Assembly (NCBI GenBank): GCA_904066235.2
Contig: CAJFCV020000002.1
Span: 2,356,001-2,420,000 of the forward strand
Direction: 5' to 3'
DNA length: 64,000 nucleotides
From: Bursaphelenchus xylophilus
Taxonomy: Eukaryota; Nematoda; Chromadorea; Rhabditida; Aphelenchoididae
A program made the translations under genes and the position numbers. A model generated the notes under the pieces. That model was not told where the DNA came from. It saw only the letters and a program-made list of their open reading frames with translations, and searched no databases. Numbering within the stretch: the stretch's first letter is position 1; the number at the start of each line of letters is the position of its first letter. This document shows positions 62,174 through 64,000 of this stretch, piece by piece.

Positions 62174-64000
62174 CTATTTTCCAACCGTCACATTACTGAT
62201 GGTCCGAACAAACAATGTGTCCGGCCCCCGCTTTCCCTTGTACAGCCCCAGTTTGTGCAGCAGCGCTCGGCGATAGTTCGAAATACACAGGATTGCAATC
62301 AACGGGTTGAGGACGGGCGCTGCCATAAACGAGGAAATGTAGAACTTGAAAGTGATCTCCATGTTGATCTTGAGGTAGCTGGCTACGAAGTTCATCGCCA
62401 AAACTGGAAGCCCATTGACGATGAAGGGTACGAGGGCCTGAAAAAGTGGGAAAATTGTGAGAAGTGAGTTTCAAGGGTCAGAACAAAGCTGCAAATTGCA
62501 AATAATAGTAAAATAATTAGTTGAAAAAAGCATACGTCAGAACAGAAAGCTTCGTGGCGAAAATTTTACACACTTTCTGCAAAGACTAATAAGTAAAACG
62601 TAATCAATTTTTTCTGTTTTTATTGGTACAGTAGACAAAGGAAATCTTTATTTTGTTTCCCAAGGCACGATTAAAGCAGTCAACGGCATGAAACAAAATT
62701 ACGGTGGTTTTGAGGAACTCATTTCTTTTTCCCAGCTCAAATTAAACCCGAGAAAAACTCATGGATTGGGAAAGAAGTTTGGTCTAAAGACTATACGCAT
62801 GAGAGTTTCTAAATCTGGCTCTCACAGGAGTAATAATGAATACAAATAATTAATTAGTACAAAACAGAGTTAAAGAACACCTCCAGAACATGTCACTGGC
62901 CAAATTTTATCAAAATATCAAACGCTTCAAAAGCAACGCGAATCTCCTTACCTGTAACAGCAAGACAAATGTGATCTGTCTGTTTGATCGCTTTCTATCT
63001 TTGTTGTTGTCCGAGTGCATCGCTAAGAAGATCAAAATTCGGATGCTGATCAAGAATGTCACCGCAAACGAGAGCAGTAGGACGTTGATCAGCTTTTGAT
63101 AGATGTGGTACAACACAAGGTAGAACTGAAAAAAAGCGATAGATAATACCTGTCCGTAATGAAAATAATGTGGATTTTCGTGCCTTGGAATCGCCCTTCA
63201 TCGCTTTGCGACGGCTAGCCGAGAGCCGGAGATTTCCTGCAACAGCGACGAAGAAAACATTTTTCTGCGACAACTCCAACATTATTTTCCCGACAGACGA
63301 CATTTCCATAAAGTTCGGTACGATTTTCGCCGCTAGACGAAAGCACGACAACTTGAAAAAGGCGCAAAAAATTTCCCGCCCACTTTGGCGTTTCGTCAAA
63401 AACGAAATGTCAAAATTGACAAAAGAAAGAAAATAATTCCGAGAAAAATATTTTTTGGTCGGAAAACTAATGGGCACGTCAATCTAGCGCATTTGCTGAA
63501 CCGTTTCGAAACTTCGTATCGTTTTCATTGATATAAAGAGAGACGAAATGTCGCGAAATTATCGACACTTTTTTTCGCCCGAAATAATTGCTTTTTCTCG
63601 AAAAGGAAGAAGAAAATTAAGAAAATGCGTTTTATCGGATAGTGACATTTCGTTTTGAACGAATCACCAAAAAAGGGGCGGGAAATTTTTTCTTCTATTT
63701 TGGATTGACGTGATGGGGTTTTTGGACTAGCTACAAAAGGTCTATGCACTTTCGAAAAGCGTAGAACTACTAGCAGTATGTCGGGAAAATAATGTGGATT
63801 CCGCCTTGGACACTAGCCGCGACTGAGGATCTGCTGTGACAGTGACAAGGTAATTTTGTTGCGACATCTCCACATTATTTTCGCGACAGACTGATATCAT
63901 GCCCCTTAAAAATAGCAGTTTCTTACAGTTCTATCCGCATTCACCAGTTCATCAAATACTGCCAAATTCACCACACATTCCGGATCCGGCTTCTCGAACA
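62174..64000 (-). CDS. Serpentine 7TM chemoreceptor-like GPCR, 5' truncated
   Basis: Exons on the minus strand are 62174-62437, 62952-63125 and 63927 to the window end, joined in phase. About 170 C-terminal residues are visible. They hold a transmembrane segment before the loop (INVLLLSFAVTFLISIRILIF, split here as ILIFLAM), a loop DNNKDRKRSNRQITFVLLLQ, then ALVPFIVNGLP and a last helix ending PVLNPLIAILCISNYRRAL. The LLQALVPFI and NPLIAI...YR patterns are typical of nematode Str/Srh/Srd-type receptors. The amino-terminal half lies beyond position 64000. Subfamily is not resolved. The upstream intron (0.8 kb) holds two TIR-A MITEs and a foldback. Confidence 0.75.
63150..63300. mobile_element. 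TIR-A MITE, subtype A2, diverged
   Basis: CCTGTCCGTAATGAAAATAATG with GGATTTTCGTGCCTTGGAATC at the left and CATTATTTTCCCGACAGACG at the right mark this copy. Confidence 0.7.
63355..63720. mobile_element. Foldback, same family as the hAT host
   Basis: AAAAAATTTCCCGCCCACTT with CGTTTCGTCAAAAACGAAATGTC at the left is mirrored by GACATTTCGTTTTGAACG and GGGGCGGGAAATTTTTT at the right. It continues TCTATTTTGGATTGACGTG, the uninterrupted version of the site hit by the hAT-like element at 49.86 kb. Confidence 0.75.
63777..63897. mobile_element. TIR-A MITE, subtype A2, short
   Basis: The copy runs CAGTATGTCGGGAAAATAATG to CATTATTTTCGCGACAGACTG, with part of the A2 interior deleted. Confidence 0.75.

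Overview
The window looks like nuclear DNA of a nematode. It is AT-rich, genes are split by short introns with TTTCAG or TTTTAG acceptors, and the gene set is nematode-typical (dnj-12, ucr-1, a COA6 homologue, an HSPA13/stc-1 homologue, a serpentine receptor, small secreted C-type-lectin-like proteins). An acceptor-like AG lies just upstream of the start codon of most housekeeping genes, as expected for spliced-leader trans-splicing. The species cannot be named. All gene models were joined by hand from splice consensus and reading phase.

Layout. 1-12.2 kb is repeat-dominated, with one broken gene-like fragment near 1.1-1.8 kb. 12.2-13.35 kb is the 3' part of an unrecognised + strand gene, convergent with a four-exon nucleotide-sugar transferase family gene on the - strand (13.5-19.0 kb) whose introns hold a decayed mariner element, MITEs and a 0.95-kb palindrome. 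19-24.4 kb holds repeats and a WD-repeat-like gene. 25-34 kb is a housekeeping block: dnj-12 (+), COA6 homologue (-), ucr-1 (+) and a Lys/Glu-rich membrane protein (+). 34.2-43.5 kb is a secreted-protein cluster: four paralogous C-type-lectin-like genes with a shared exon plan, surrounding a roughly 2.2-kb palindrome that carries two head-to-head saposin-like genes, one frameshifted in its first exon. 43.8-47.8 kb is dipeptidyl peptidase III (-). 49.2-49.7 kb is a 74-aa acidic protein (-). 49.87-51.66 kb is a hAT-like insertion with a perfect 8-bp target duplication, nested in an older foldback. 52.3-55.6 kb is the HSPA13-like ATPase (-) and 56.3-58.2 kb the ZCCHC4-type rRNA methyltransferase (-). 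60.9-61.9 kb is a small secreted protein (+), and 62.2 kb to the window end is a truncated serpentine GPCR (-).

Repeat landscape. At least five non-autonomous families recur: TIR-A MITEs (ends CAGTCTGTCGGGAAAATAATG), FB-C foldbacks (ends GGGGAAGTACTCCAAGTGC), FB-D foldbacks (ends CAGTGGGGGACCTGATCCAG), elements built from the palindrome GCACNGTGC (family G), and a 230-bp element ending ACGTCAAACTGA that is nested in FB-C and FB-D. Large near-perfect inverted repeats (0.5-1 kb) sit inside introns of at least seven genes, so the pre-mRNAs should form long hairpins. A short motif, (A/T)AGTGTAATATAA, recurs alone in introns and intergenic DNA, mostly at 43-60 kb.

Functionally the clearest theme is the secreted, probably immune or gut, cluster at 34-43.5 kb. 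Every gene there has a TATA box 35-70 bases before its ATG, unlike the neighbouring housekeeping genes.
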